Source of the DNA: Pseudorhizobium pelagicum
GTDB lineage: Bacteria; Pseudomonadota; Alphaproteobacteria; Rhizobiales; Rhizobiaceae
Length of the DNA stretch: 64,000 nucleotides
Assembly: GCA_000722615.1 (NCBI GenBank)
Contig: JOKI01000004.1
Coordinates: 186,001-250,000 of the forward strand
Direction: 5' to 3'
The notes below the pieces were generated by a model. The model worked only from the letters and a program-made list of their open reading frames with translations. It did not search any database and was not told the origin of the DNA. Positions 15,946 through 24,339 of the stretch are shown piece after piece (positions within the stretch are counted from its first letter, which is position 1; each line of letters opens with the position of its first letter). Both the position numbers and the translations under genes were made by a program.

Positions 15946-17385
15946 CTACTGCTGGGACGCCCAGCAGTTGACGCCCTGCTTCTTGAGAGCGTTGCAGGTG
16001 TTGACCGCCGTCTTCTGGCTTTCGAAGCCGCCGAACCGGGCGCGGTAGAGCTGCTCGCCGTTGGCGTTGACTGCGACCGTGAAAGGCTTGGCGGTACGCA
16101 GTACCTTTCCGCCCTTGTCCTGCGCCTTCTGCAGGAGTTCGCTTGCCAGTGCCTGGTTCGGCGATACGCCAACCTGGATGACCCAGCCCGAGACGGTTGC
16201 CGCCGGGATATTTGCGGTCGTGGAGGCCGTGGTGACGGCGTCCACCTCATCGCTGCCTGCATCGCCCTGTTCGGCAGGCACGTACTCAGGAGCAGGGATC
16301 GGAACAGCGACGTCGGCGAGTGCCTTCAACGCTTCGCCCGACCGCTTCTGCGACGGGGCATAGGCCGCGGCGACCTGCTGTTCCTCATAGCGGACCTGCG
16401 GTAGGGGGCCGCTCGTGGGAAGGTCCAGGGCAGCCAAACGGCCAGCTGCAGCCAGTGCATCGCCCACCGGAGCGGACGGCGCCTGGGCAATCAGTGCCCC
16501 CTTGCCGCCGCGGGAGGCCTTGGGGAAATATTCCGCTACCAGCTTGCGCATCTGTGCATCGCGGCTTGCGCCGCTGCGCCCGCCGATGACGACGCCGACG
16601 ATGGAACGGCCGTCCTTCTGCATGGAGGTCACAAGATTGAAGCCTGCCGCACGAATATAGCCGGTCTTGATGCCGTCCACGCCGTCCACGGAGCCCAGCA
16701 GGCGGTTGTGGTTGCCGATGGTCTGCTTGCCGAACTTGAAGCTGCGTGTGGAGAAATAGCCGTAGTACTGCGGAAAATGCTGACGCAGTGCCATGCCGAG
16801 GCGAGCCTGGTCGCGTGCCGTGGTCATCTGCGCGGTGTTCGGCAGGCCGTGGGCGTTGCGGTAGGTGGTGCGCGTCATACCGAGCGCCCGGGCCTTGTTG
16901 GTCATCAGCTGAGCGAAGCGGGATTCCGAACCACCCACGAACTCGCCAAGCGCCGTTGCAATATCGTTGGCCGAGCGGGTGACCAGCGCCTTGATGGCCT
17001 GATCGACCGTGACCGAACCGCCGGCACGTACGCCGAGCTTCGATGGCGGCTCCTTGGCCGCATTGGCGGAGATGGGAACCTTGGAGTCCAGGCGAATCCG
17101 ACCGGACTCAAGAGCCTCGAACGTCATGTACAGGGTCATCATCTTGGTCAGCGAGGCCGGATAACGCAGGCCGTCCGGATCATCTCCATACAGCACCTTG
17201 CCGGTGTTGGCGTCGACGACAATCCCCGCATATTTCGGCGCCGCATGAGCGGGCGACGCAGCCAGACTCAACACCGCCAAGCATGTCAGGAAAAATCCCA
17301 GGAGAAGGCCCGTACGCCTGTCATCCGGCTTGGGGAGGAAGATAGAGAGATTTGCTTTCGACACTACCGCACTCATCGCTTGCAC
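15946..17385 (-). CDS. dac: D-alanyl-D-alanine carboxypeptidase (PBP5/6 family) with SPOR domain
   Basis: Periplasmic low-molecular-weight penicillin-binding protein that trims the terminal D-Ala of peptidoglycan stem peptides. A signal/anchor helix at about 26-48 ends in AHA. The serine-peptidase S11 motifs are complete: SLTK with Ser78, SAN at 138-140 and KTG at 240-242. Residues about 300-395 are a Pro/Ala-rich linker. The last 80 residues (SGWVIQVGVSPNQALASELL through CNALKKQGVNCWASQQ) form a SPOR domain that binds denuded glycan at the division site. The fusion of S11 and SPOR is common in rhizobia. A second S11 gene begins near the window end. Confidence 0.94.
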   Translation of the reverse strand: MQAMSAVVSKANLSIFLPKPDDRRTGLLLGFFLTCLAVLSLAASPAHAAPKYAGIVVDANTGKVLYGDDPDGLRYPASLTKMMTLYMTFEALESGRIRLDSKVPISANAAKEPPSKLGVRAGGSVTVDQAIKALVTRSANDIATALGEFVGGSESRFAQLMTNKARALGMTRTTYRNAHGLPNTAQMTTARDQARLGMALRQHFPQYYGYFSTRSFKFGKQTIGNHNRLLGSVDGVDGIKTGYIRAAGFNLVTSMQKDGRSIVGVVIGGRSGASRDAQMRKLVAEYFPKASRGGKGALIAQAPSAPVGDALAAAGRLAALDLPTSGPLPQVRYEEQQVAAAYAPSQKRSGEALKALADVAVPIPAPEYVPAEQGDAGSDEVDAVTTASTTANIPAATVSGWVIQVGVSPNQALASELLQKAQDKGGKVLRTAKPFTVAVNANGEQLYRARFGGFESQKTAVNTCNALKKQGVNCWASQQ

Positions 17386-17715
17386 AACTGAACACCTTCC
17401 GGACGCGCCCCCGCCACGCCGTTACCCCTCAAGTTAGGGCAACAGCGTTACCAAGAGGTTTATGATGTACGACGAGCTTCCGAAATGAATCGCATTTGAA
17501 CGACTGCGGATTTCGGTGCCGAAGTAGCGTCCACCAACCGGTTGCCACAAAGGAAATAATCGCGGCATCAATATGATCTGGTTCTAAAAAGCAGGTCGAT
17601 CTGTCTCGCTATCGGACAGGATGACGACCAGGCTCCGGCATGGGTCCCAAACGCAGTACGCCGGCCAGGGGGAGCTGGCCGGCGTTTCAGGACGACACGG
17701 ATCTGGTGGGTTGGC
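17386..17715. other. 330-base gap with one GC-rich hairpin
   Basis: No supported gene. Near the transglutaminase-like gene is a perfect 11-bp stem (ACGCCGGCCAG / CTGGCCGGCGT, 17658-17685, 6-base loop), about 30 bases past that gene's stop codon and lacking a T-run. It may mark the transcript end. The part near the carboxypeptidase start should contain that gene's promoter, but I could not fix its elements. Confidence 0.5.
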
Positions 17716-18321
17716 TTACTGGCCGACGCTGCCGACGGCGGTGGCGCGCCCGTCCTGGAGCTTGACCCACTGGCCGGGATTGTCGGCCGCCTGGCGCTTG
17801 AGGAAGGTATATTCGGTTTCCGACCAGGGAAGGACCTTGTTGCGCATGTTGTCGAGCACGAAGTCGCCGTGGTCGGTGCGGACTGTGAGCACGGCATGGC
17901 CTTCGCCGTTCGGCTGCAGGACCACCGTGATCAGGAGGTCTGAGGCGTCGAAGCCCTGGGAGATCAGCATCTTGCGCTTCAGGAGCACGAAGTCTTCGCA
18001 GTCGCCGACGGTTCGGGGATAGGCCCAGCGCTCTTCCACGCCGTAGATCTCCTGGTCCGTCAGCGGCATGATCGACGTGTTGACCGTGTAGTTGACGTCC
18101 AGCAGTGCGCGCCAGCGGTCTTCGGTCAGCGTCATGGGGCCCGCATCATGGGAGGCCGGCTGGCACTCGCTGGTGTAGATCCGGCAGAATTCGTAGTGGC
18201 CGATCGGCGGATTGGCTTTGCCGATCACCTGCATGCCCGGCATGGCCGAAGATGAATACGCAGCAAACAGCATGAAGAAGGCGGATGCGATGGCGACGCT
18301 GAGGGCCTGGCGATGAGTCAT
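17716..18321 (-). CDS. Bacterial transglutaminase-like cysteine proteinase (BTLCP, PF06035)
   Basis: 201 residues with a signal peptide ending SSSA (about residue 26), hence exported. The segment YPRTVGDCEDFVLLKRKMLISQGF holds the catalytic Cys108; His142 (GEGHAVLTVRT) and Asp157 (GDFVLDNM) complete the transglutaminase-like triad. Some relatives of this family (LapG in Pseudomonas) cleave surface adhesins under c-di-GMP control, while most rhizobial copies have unknown substrates. GGAGA upstream of the ATG sets the start. The upstream gap is long, AT-rich and repeat-bearing, suggesting elaborate control. Confidence 0.88.
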   Translation of the reverse strand: MTHRQALSVAIASAFFMLFAAYSSSAMPGMQVIGKANPPIGHYEFCRIYTSECQPASHDAGPMTLTEDRWRALLDVNYTVNTSIMPLTDQEIYGVEERWAYPRTVGDCEDFVLLKRKMLISQGFDASDLLITVVLQPNGEGHAVLTVRTDHGDFVLDNMRNKVLPWSETEYTFLKRQAADNPGQWVKLQDGRATAVGSVGQ

Positions 18322-18814
18322 TTTCTTGTCTCCCCGTTGTGGAAGCCAAGATGACATCAAGCGTTTGATTGGATGCGAAAATGCGTCGTAAAATCAATGT
18401 CTTAATTGAAGCAAACTTGATTGGAATACGAATCAAATTTGCGTCGAATTCTGATAAAGTTTGAGGCAAATGCCGATCTAGTTTGATTTGAGTACGGTCA
18501 AACGCGGTAACACAGCAGACGCAAGGCCAGCACGTCATCCCGGGGTTTCAGGGCGTGTCGGTGCGGTCCGGTTAACGTCCAGGCGCAGATGAAGGTAGCC
18601 GTCGCCATTGCGGTCGACCGACTGACGTGGGCGAGGGCGGATGATTTGAGCGATTTCGTGAGCCTGAGGAGCGGCTTTTTGCCCCCGATAGACCAATTAC
18701 GGAGGTAATGGCGGCCGAAAAAAAATCCCGAAATCGAACATCTTTTTTTCGTTCGACTGTCGCGAAATGCGCCGACGTGGCTGCGGGGACCGCTTCGATA
18801 CGGGCCGAACGCAC
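18322..18814. other. AT-rich non-coding region with repeated TTTGA/TCAAA elements
   Basis: About 490 bases without a convincing gene. The 180 bases next to the protease start are AT-rich and hold GTTTGATT at 18363 and 18481, GTTTGAG at 18459, ATCAAAT at 18432 and GTCAAAC at 18497. TTGATTGGA (18365, 18417) and TGCGTCG (18382, 18440) each occur twice, as if a block of about 55 bases had been imperfectly duplicated. It probably contains the promoter and operators of the transglutaminase-like gene. Confidence 0.5.
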
Positions 18815-18838
18815 AAAAAAAGCGGCCATCGGCCGCTT
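18815..18838 (-). terminator. Intrinsic terminator of the PilZ gene
   Basis: On the minus strand the stem AGCGGCC / GGCCGCT closes a short GAT loop and is followed by seven T residues. It lies about 25 bases past the PilZ stop codon. Confidence 0.88.
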
Positions 18839-18862
18839 CTGTCGTCAAGACTGAGAGGAGAG

Positions 18863-19468
18863 CTACAGGAACTCGCGCAGCGTATCGCGCGATTGCACCG
18901 TGTTGAATTCGACGGCGACGCCTTCCATGAAATGACGCACCACCTTGCCATGCATGTTGCCGAGCCTGACCGGCGTGCCCAGCGGCGGGCGCACGTCGAT
19001 ATCGACTGCGGCGCCGGAGAGCGAAAGGTCCATCAGACGGCAGGCGTAGCGGCGACCATCGTCAAGGATGATCTCCGTCTGGATCTGACGCGGCGTCAGG
19101 CGATCATGCCGGCGATCCTCCGGCAGTCCGAGCTCGTGCTTGTTGGCAAACCAGGTCAGCTGCGCGGCGAGTTTCTCTCGCTTGCGCTCGGACGCGTTGA
19201 TGACCATCGAGAACCCGGTCTTGCCGACGGCTGTGACCTTGCCCTCCAGGCGGCCGAGATTGTCGATATAGGCGATGATGCGCTCGTCCACGCGGGGACG
19301 GGCAGCGCAGTTGAACTCCACATCGCCTGGCGACATCTCCGTCGCCGTGCACGGATATTCCTCATAGTCGGCCAGCATCAGACGACCGCCGAGATTGACG
19401 GTTACGCGCTGGAAGGCGCGGGTTGCCGCCGCAGGTGGCGGTGTCTGAGTTGGCTGGAATGAAAACAT
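18863..19468 (-). CDS. Tandem PilZ-domain protein
   Basis: 201 residues, cytosolic. Two PilZ-like beta barrels can be seen. The first (about 17-95) has RAFQR and MSPGDV in place of the canonical boxes. The second (about 118-198) has an Arg-rich DRRHDRLTPR box followed by DLSLSGAAVDI, the D/N-x-S-x-x-G motif that contacts c-di-GMP. The second domain is the better candidate for binding. I start at the ATG of MFSFQPTQ rather than a GTG nine codons upstream because the latter lacks a ribosome site. It is a monocistronic unit with its own terminator; the output partner is not evident. Confidence 0.85.
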   Translation of the reverse strand: MFSFQPTQTPPPAAATRAFQRVTVNLGGRLMLADYEEYPCTATEMSPGDVEFNCAARPRVDERIIAYIDNLGRLEGKVTAVGKTGFSMVINASERKREKLAAQLTWFANKHELGLPEDRRHDRLTPRQIQTEIILDDGRRYACRLMDLSLSGAAVDIDVRPPLGTPVRLGNMHGKVVRHFMEGVAVEFNTVQSRDTLREFL

Positions 19469-19683
19469 CGTCTGGCTTTCCCGTCCGAAAGTCACTCATT
19501 CTTACCGGACCGGAGTTAACATTGCGTGATGGCAAAGCTGCGCTTTGTGCAGGAGTTCTTGACCGGTCGCTAAGCCTGCGGCCGACGGTCGGACACTTCC
19601 GCAGGTGCCGAACACCACCGTTCTCTTTCCATCGTGTGGGTCGACCTATATGGCTGGAATGGAATGGTAGCGAGGATTTGAGA

Positions 19684-20451
19684 ATGGACCACCAGCGCGA
19701 GCCGACAGACGACGTTCGGGAAGGTCGCGACACGCCACCGCCATTGCCGCCGCAGCCCTTCTTCAATCTGCCTGGGGCACTGACGGTGACGATCGCGCTG
19801 CTCGCCGGGATCTATTTTATCGACGCGCTGCTGCTCGATCGCGAAGCCAGGAGCATGCTGCTCTTCTATTTTGCCTTCACGCCACTGCGATATGTCTATT
19901 CCCTGGCGGATCAGGGACTGGAGTGGATCTGGACGCCGGTGACCTATTCCCTGCTGCACGGCGGTATCGAGCATCTGCTTTTCAACGGCCTCTGGCTGCT
20001 GGCCTTCGGAGCTCCGGTGGTGCGACGGATCGGCACCTTCCGTTACATCCTGTTCTGGATCCTGTCGGCTGCCGCTGCCGCCTTCTTCCATGCTTTCCTG
20101 AACTGGGGCGACCAGACGATTTTGATCGGCGCCTCCGGCGTGGTTTCGGCCTTGATGGGCGCAGCCTGCCGCTTCGCCTTTCCGTCGCGTGGCGGCTTCA
20201 ACCGGATCGACGGTCATCTTCAACCGCGACAGACGATCCTCGGATCGTTTCGGAACCGCACCGTCGCGGTATTCACCGCGCTCTGGTTTTTCGGCAATCT
20301 GATGATCGCGGTCGGGCTTCCGCTCATCGGCGCCGGGGCCGGAGAGATTGCCTGGGATGCCCATATCGGCGGCTTCCTGTTCGGATTTCTGCTGTTCGGC
20401 TTCTTCGATCCCTTGCCACGGTACGACGAGGACGCGGCGCGGGCGCACTAG
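19684..20451 (+). CDS. Rhomboid-family intramembrane serine protease
   Basis: 255 residues with six or seven membrane helices. The catalytic dyad is visible as GASG (Ser151) and AWDAHIGG (His227); HLLFNGLWLLAFG supplies the conserved His and Asn of helix 2. Rhomboids cut single-span membrane proteins within the lipid bilayer. The Pro-rich N-terminus (PPPLPPQP) is cytosolic. The ATG has GAGG about 9 bases upstream; the longer frame starts inside the region upstream of the divergent PilZ gene and is not supported. The CBS gene follows 92 bases later. Confidence 0.92.
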   Translation: MDHQREPTDDVREGRDTPPPLPPQPFFNLPGALTVTIALLAGIYFIDALLLDREARSMLLFYFAFTPLRYVYSLADQGLEWIWTPVTYSLLHGGIEHLLFNGLWLLAFGAPVVRRIGTFRYILFWILSAAAAAFFHAFLNWGDQTILIGASGVVSALMGAACRFAFPSRGGFNRIDGHLQPRQTILGSFRNRTVAVFTALWFFGNLMIAVGLPLIGAGAGEIAWDAHIGGFLFGFLLFGFFDPLPRYDEDAARAH

Positions 20452-20543
20452 CGTGTTGCAAAGAGAGCGGAGCGGGGGCACGATCCGACATGGTCGTTGC
20501 TCCGGGAGGGACTGCGACCGAGCAGAGCTTTGAGGAGAAAGCC

Positions 20544-20978
20544 ATGTCGATGACCGTGAAGAACATGCTGGATGCCAAAGGCCGCGAGGTGGTTGTGGTC
20601 GCGCCGGAGCAGAGCCTGCTGGAGGTGGCGGGTATCCTGCACGAGAAGCGCATCGGGGCTGTCGTCATCGCCGGCGGGGAAGGGCGTACGGCTGGCATCT
20701 TCACCGAGCGCGACCTCGTGCGTGCCGTGGCCGAGAAGGGAGCTGCCGTGCTCGACGCGCCGGTCTCGACGATCATGACGGTGAATGTGCAGACCTGTCG
20801 GGAAGATACGACGGTCAATCAACTGATGCAGATGATGAGTGTGGGACGCTTCCGTCACGTCCCCGTGGAAGAGGCCGGTCGTCTGGTCGGCATCATCTCG
20901 ATCGGTGACGTCGTCAAGTCCCGCATCCGCGAAATCGAGCTCGAGGCAGAGCAGATCAAGGCGTATATCGCGAGCTGA
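20544..20978 (+). CDS. CBS-domain pair protein
   Basis: 144 residues made almost wholly of two CBS domains (about 1-65 and 75-130), with the typical AGIFTERDLVRAVAEKG and HVPVEEAGRLVGIISIGDVVK ends, and a short helical tail. Such stand-alone pairs bind adenosine ligands and regulate partner enzymes or channels; the partner here is unknown. GAGGAGAAAG precedes the ATG. It lies in the same direction as, and downstream of, the rhomboid gene. Confidence 0.9.
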   Translation: MSMTVKNMLDAKGREVVVVAPEQSLLEVAGILHEKRIGAVVIAGGEGRTAGIFTERDLVRAVAEKGAAVLDAPVSTIMTVNVQTCREDTTVNQLMQMMSVGRFRHVPVEEAGRLVGIISIGDVVKSRIREIELEAEQIKAYIAS

Positions 20979-20996
20979 ACGCGGAGCCGGGCGGTC

Positions 20997-21950
20997 TTAG
21001 CGCGCGAAGACTTCCTGCATTCGCTGCAGCGCAGCGATCTGGTTCATGGTTTCGCTGTAGCCGCGGTCGATCGCTTCGCCCGCGCGGTGAAACTCCGACA
21101 GGCCGATGTCGCTCATGCGGGGATGAAGAGTAAGGTCCGGCGGATCACCGGCAAGACGGGCGCGCGAGATCCGTTCCTGGATGATGTTGAACGCCTGGAC
21201 CATGACGCCGGGAAGCCCCAGGTGATGCGGTTCGCGCGGCTTGCGCGGTTCGTCCGTCGGCTGGAAGCTGGCGCTGTGCTTGACGACGGCGGAGCGCCCG
21301 AAGATCTCATAGTTGAGGTTCACGGCAACGACCAGAGGCTGCTCGTAGGCGCGGCAGACGGAGCTCGGCACAGGATTGACGAGGGCGCCATCGACAAGCG
21401 TGCGGTTGTTGCATGTGACGGGCTCGAAAATTCCCGGCAAGGCATAGGAGGCGCGCAGGGCGGTGATCAGGGAGCCGGCACTGATCCAGACCTCGTGCCC
21501 ACTGTGAAGCTCCGTCGCAACGGCGACGAAAGGCCGGTCAAGGTCTTCGATCGACAGATCCTGGAGGTGTTCCTGCATGCGCTTGGTCAGCCGCATCCCG
21601 CCCAGAAGACCGCTGCCACCGATGGTCAGATCCAGCAGGCCGACGAGGCGGCGCATGGTGATCGATCGCGCGAAGGCTTCAAGTTCATCAAGCTTTCCAG
21701 CCAGATAGCATCCTCCGACGAGAGCACCGATCGATGTGCCGGCGACCATGCCGACCTCGATGCCGGCTTCGTCGAGTGCCCGCAGGACGCCGATATGCGC
21801 CCACCCGCGTGCGGCTCCGCCGCCGAGCGCAAGAGCAAGCTTCGCCTTGGCGGGAGCCTCTACGGGTTTTGTCGGTTCGGGTGTGTGGGTGCCTGACAAA
21901 GCGTCTGCATTCGCGGTCGCTTCATTCCGATTTCTAGTCCAGTTCAGCAT
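20997..21950 (-). CDS. Patatin-like phospholipase family protein (RssA-like)
   Basis: 317 residues, no signal peptide. The patatin core runs from about residue 38: the oxyanion hole GGGAARGW, the nucleophile GTSIG (Ser73) and the dyad aspartate in LVDGALVNP (Asp187). These define a Ser-Asp acyl hydrolase acting on lipids; the true substrate of this bacterial subgroup is unclear. A GGAGGGTG ribosome site marks the ATG of MLNWTRNRN as the start, ten codons inside the longest frame. It is followed head-on by the CBS gene with an 18-base gap and lies downstream of folE-hisI on the same strand. Confidence 0.91.
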   Translation of the reverse strand: MLNWTRNRNEATANADALSGTHTPEPTKPVEAPAKAKLALALGGGAARGWAHIGVLRALDEAGIEVGMVAGTSIGALVGGCYLAGKLDELEAFARSITMRRLVGLLDLTIGGSGLLGGMRLTKRMQEHLQDLSIEDLDRPFVAVATELHSGHEVWISAGSLITALRASYALPGIFEPVTCNNRTLVDGALVNPVPSSVCRAYEQPLVVAVNLNYEIFGRSAVVKHSASFQPTDEPRKPREPHHLGLPGVMVQAFNIIQERISRARLAGDPPDLTLHPRMSDIGLSEFHRAGEAIDRGYSETMNQIAALQRMQEVFAR

Positions 21951-22049
21951 CGACACCCTCCAAGCTGAACGCTGCATCAACGAACATTAGTGCAGATATA
22001 GGTTTCCAAATTGTATATCGGCAGGCGCATCGCCGTAACAACGGAACAG

Positions 22050-22514
22050 TCAGCGGTCGGTTCCTGCAGATCCATAGACTTGGGCAGGGTCGAACCGGCG
22101 CGCGTCATCGAGGATCTTCAGTGACACGCTTCCGTCTTGCGTGCTGACCACGCGGTAGAAGCATGAACGCCGGCCGGTGTGGCAAGTCGCTTCGTGGCCG
22201 GCAACGGAGACCTTCAGCCATATGGCGTCCTGATCGCAGTCGGTCCGCATCTCGCTGACGGTCTGCAGATTACCGGAGGTCTCTCCCTTTTTCCAGATTT
22301 TCTGGCGGGAGCGGCTGTAGTAGTGAGCCACCCCCGTCTCGATCGTCAAGGCCAGCGCCTCCCGGTTCATATGGGCCACCATCAAGAGCTCCCCGTCGGC
22401 ACAATCGGTGACGACGGCGGTGACGAGGCCATCGCTTCCGAACAGCGGTGCAAACGGACCTTCGCTCTCCTGGGTCGTCTTGTCAGGCGAGGGGGAGGCA
22501 AAATTCAGTGACAT
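22050..22514 (-). CDS. hisI: Phosphoribosyl-AMP cyclohydrolase
   Basis: Third step of histidine synthesis, opening the adenine ring of PR-AMP. 154 residues; single-function form without the HisE domain. Metal-binding residues are present: [16 protein letters not shown] (Asp92, Cys93, Asp94, Asp96), and Cys111 and Cys118 in [28 protein letters not shown] is the family's substrate loop. It follows folE by 12 bases on the same strand and is surely co-transcribed; both are ring-opening hydrolases acting on purine nucleotides. The rest of the histidine pathway is not in the window. Confidence 0.96.
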   Translation of the reverse strand: MSLNFASPSPDKTTQESEGPFAPLFGSDGLVTAVVTDCADGELLMVAHMNREALALTIETGVAHYYSRSRQKIWKKGETSGNLQTVSEMRTDCDQDAIWLKVSVAGHEATCHTGRRSCFYRVVSTQDGSVSLKILDDARRFDPAQVYGSAGTDR

Positions 22515-22526
22515 GGAGCTTTCGCC

Positions 22527-23141
22527 TTAGCGGTTGCGCACGAGCGTGAGGAAGCGCGCCTGTTCGGCAGCGTTTGACTTGAACTCGCCCTTGAAGGTGG
22601 TGGTGAGCGTCGTGGAGCCCTGTTTTTGAACACCGCGCATGGCCATGCACATGTGCTCGGCTTCGATCATCACGGCCACGCCGCGGGGCTTCAGCGTCTC
22701 ATCGATCGCCTGCGCAATCTGAGCCGTCATGTTTTCCTGTGTCTGCAGCCGGCGACCGAAGATGTCGACGACGCGGGCGATTTTCGACAGACCCAGAACA
22801 CGGTCATTCGGCAGGTAGGCGACATGCGCCTTGCCGATGATCGGCAGCATGTGGTGCTCGCAATGGGAATAGAAAGGGATGTCCCGCACCAGCACCGGGT
22901 CGCCATATCCCGACACTTCCTCGAATGTGCGGCCAAGCACCTCCTCATGCGAAAGGTCGTAACCGCTGAAGAGTTCGCGGTAGGCTGTGGCCACGCGTTT
23001 AGGTGTATCGAGAAGTCCTTCCCGCTGCGGATCCTCGCCCGCCCAACGCAACAGCACGCGAACCGCTTCTTCAGCCTGTTCACGCGTCGGACGGCTTTCG
23101 GCATGGCCGGAAGTCGGGAAATTCTTCACAATTGCATCCAT
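22527..23141 (-). CDS. folE: GTP cyclohydrolase I
   Basis: Forms 7,8-dihydroneopterin triphosphate from GTP, the first step of tetrahydrofolate synthesis (also used for queuosine precursors). 204 residues. Zinc ligands are Cys94 and His97 in SHCEHHMLP and Cys165 in EAEHMCM (His163 nearby), with the conserved [10 protein letters not shown] and RLQTQEN segments. It is the first gene of a folE-hisI pair and is divergent from the Fe-S scaffold-like gene across about 270 bases that must hold both promoters. Confidence 0.97.
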   Translation of the reverse strand: MDAIVKNFPTSGHAESRPTREQAEEAVRVLLRWAGEDPQREGLLDTPKRVATAYRELFSGYDLSHEEVLGRTFEEVSGYGDPVLVRDIPFYSHCEHHMLPIIGKAHVAYLPNDRVLGLSKIARVVDIFGRRLQTQENMTAQIAQAIDETLKPRGVAVMIEAEHMCMAMRGVQKQGSTTLTTTFKGEFKSNAAEQARFLTLVRNR

Positions 23142-23413
23142 TGCTGTCTCCCGGGACGACCAAACGCCGCACCTTCATTCCACGTTGACGGAGGTGGCTT
23201 GGGCAGCCGATCCTCAGCAATCCGGCGCTTTCTGACCCCTTGGAGCCACTTTGACAAGATATGCGTGCCTATTTTAAAAACCAAATGCCCAAAATCATCC
23301 ATTTCTTGAACGCCTGGACCCTGGCTCACATATAGTGTCGTGACGACAGATTTTCACTGTTTTGCGGTGCATGCAGCGTCCACCGCAGGAATGACGCCGG
23401 ACGGGCCAGTACA

Positions 23414-23857
23414 ATGGACGATATCTATAACAGCAAGATCCTTGAATTCGCCGGCAATATCAGCCGGGCAGGAACGCTGCCGGATGCCGAGGCGACCTCC
23501 GAAAAGCACTCCAAACTGTGCGGCTCGCGGGTGCGCGTCTACATCAAGACGGAAGACGGTAAAGTCTCCGATTTCGCTCACGAGGTGAAAGCCTGCGCGC
23601 TGGGGCAGGCCTCGTCCTCGGTGATGGCACGGCATGTGGTGGGTGCATCCATCGAGGAGGTGCGGCAAGCGCGCTACGACATGCTCGCCATGCTGACGGC
23701 CGGCGGCGAGGGGCCGAGCGGACGCTTCGAAGACATGCGCTATCTGAAGCCGGTCAGGGACTACAAGGCGCGACACGCTTCCACCATGCTCACGTTCGAA
23801 GCGGTGGTGGACTGCCTCGACCAGATCAAGGCGAAAGACGCCGCGGTCTCTGCCTGA
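23414..23857 (+). CDS. IscU/NifU-N-like iron-sulfur scaffold family protein
   Basis: 147 residues with the NifU N-terminal (IscU/SufU) fold. Conserved Cys36 (KLCGSRV) and Cys61 (KACALGQASSSVMA) correspond to the first two cluster ligands. The third canonical site, within a segment like R.KC..L, reads KARHASTMLTF here, so that Cys is Ala122; a different Cys134 lies 12 residues on. It is therefore a divergent scaffold, perhaps a carrier rather than a standard assembly site. No isc or suf genes are adjacent. The yidD gene starts one base after its stop, so the two are co-translated. Confidence 0.86.
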   Translation: MDDIYNSKILEFAGNISRAGTLPDAEATSEKHSKLCGSRVRVYIKTEDGKVSDFAHEVKACALGQASSSVMARHVVGASIEEVRQARYDMLAMLTAGGEGPSGRFEDMRYLKPVRDYKARHASTMLTFEAVVDCLDQIKAKDAAVSA

Positions 23858-23858
23858 G

Positions 23859-24197
23859 ATGTGCGGCACGCCGGACTGCCGTCCTCCATCGACGGGACGC
23901 AGGTCGCGAAACTGGCAGGGCCCGTTTCGCAAAACCCCCGGCCGGCTGTTCGGCATGGGGCTGATCCGTCTCTATCAGCTGACGCTCTCCGGCTTCATCG
24001 GTAATTCCTGCCGTCATATCCCGACCTGCTCCGAATACGGCTACGAGGCAATTGCCCGGCACGGCTTCTGGAGCGGCGGCTGGATGACGCTGTTTCGGTT
24101 CGGTCGCTGCGGTCCCGGCGGCTCCTCCGGGCTGGATCCGGTGCCGGAACGCCTGGACGAGCGCCAGCGCTGGTGGATGCCGTGGCGCTATTGGTGA
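23859..24197 (+). CDS. yidD: Membrane protein insertion efficiency factor YidD
   Basis: 112 residues. The core LIRLYQLTLSGFIGNSCRHIPTCSEYGYEAIARHGFWSGGWMTLFRFGRC is the YidD signature, with its conserved cysteines and amphipathic N-terminal helix that lies on the inner membrane near YidC. A basic N-terminal extension of about 30 residues precedes the core. In many bacteria yidD lies between rnpA and yidC; here, as usual in rhizobia, it is instead next to the Fe-S scaffold-like gene and followed by thrS. Confidence 0.93.
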   Translation: MCGTPDCRPPSTGRRSRNWQGPFRKTPGRLFGMGLIRLYQLTLSGFIGNSCRHIPTCSEYGYEAIARHGFWSGGWMTLFRFGRCGPGGSSGLDPVPERLDERQRWWMPWRYW

Positions 24198-24339
24198 CAC
24201 CACTGACGGAGCCGCAGGGCCGTGTCGCCTGACTTTACTCCTCCGGCAAAAGCCATTATCTGCGGACCGTCCGGCATCTGCCGTGATTTGACAACCACCA
24301 CCCGCATTCGTTGGCGGGACTGGATCAGGAGCATCAGAC

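Noticed and set aside
18498..18848. A 116-residue minus-strand frame and a 57-codon TTG frame with an NGDGY stretch in the long gap
   Set aside because: No ribosome site, overlap with the PilZ terminator, and no family resemblance.
18709..18855. A 48-codon plus-strand frame starting near GGAGG
   Set aside because: The ribosome site is only two bases from the ATG, and the frame runs through the PilZ terminator hairpin.
24198..24339. T-box or attenuator before thrS
   Set aside because: No T-box motifs or terminator/antiterminator pair are visible in the short leader.
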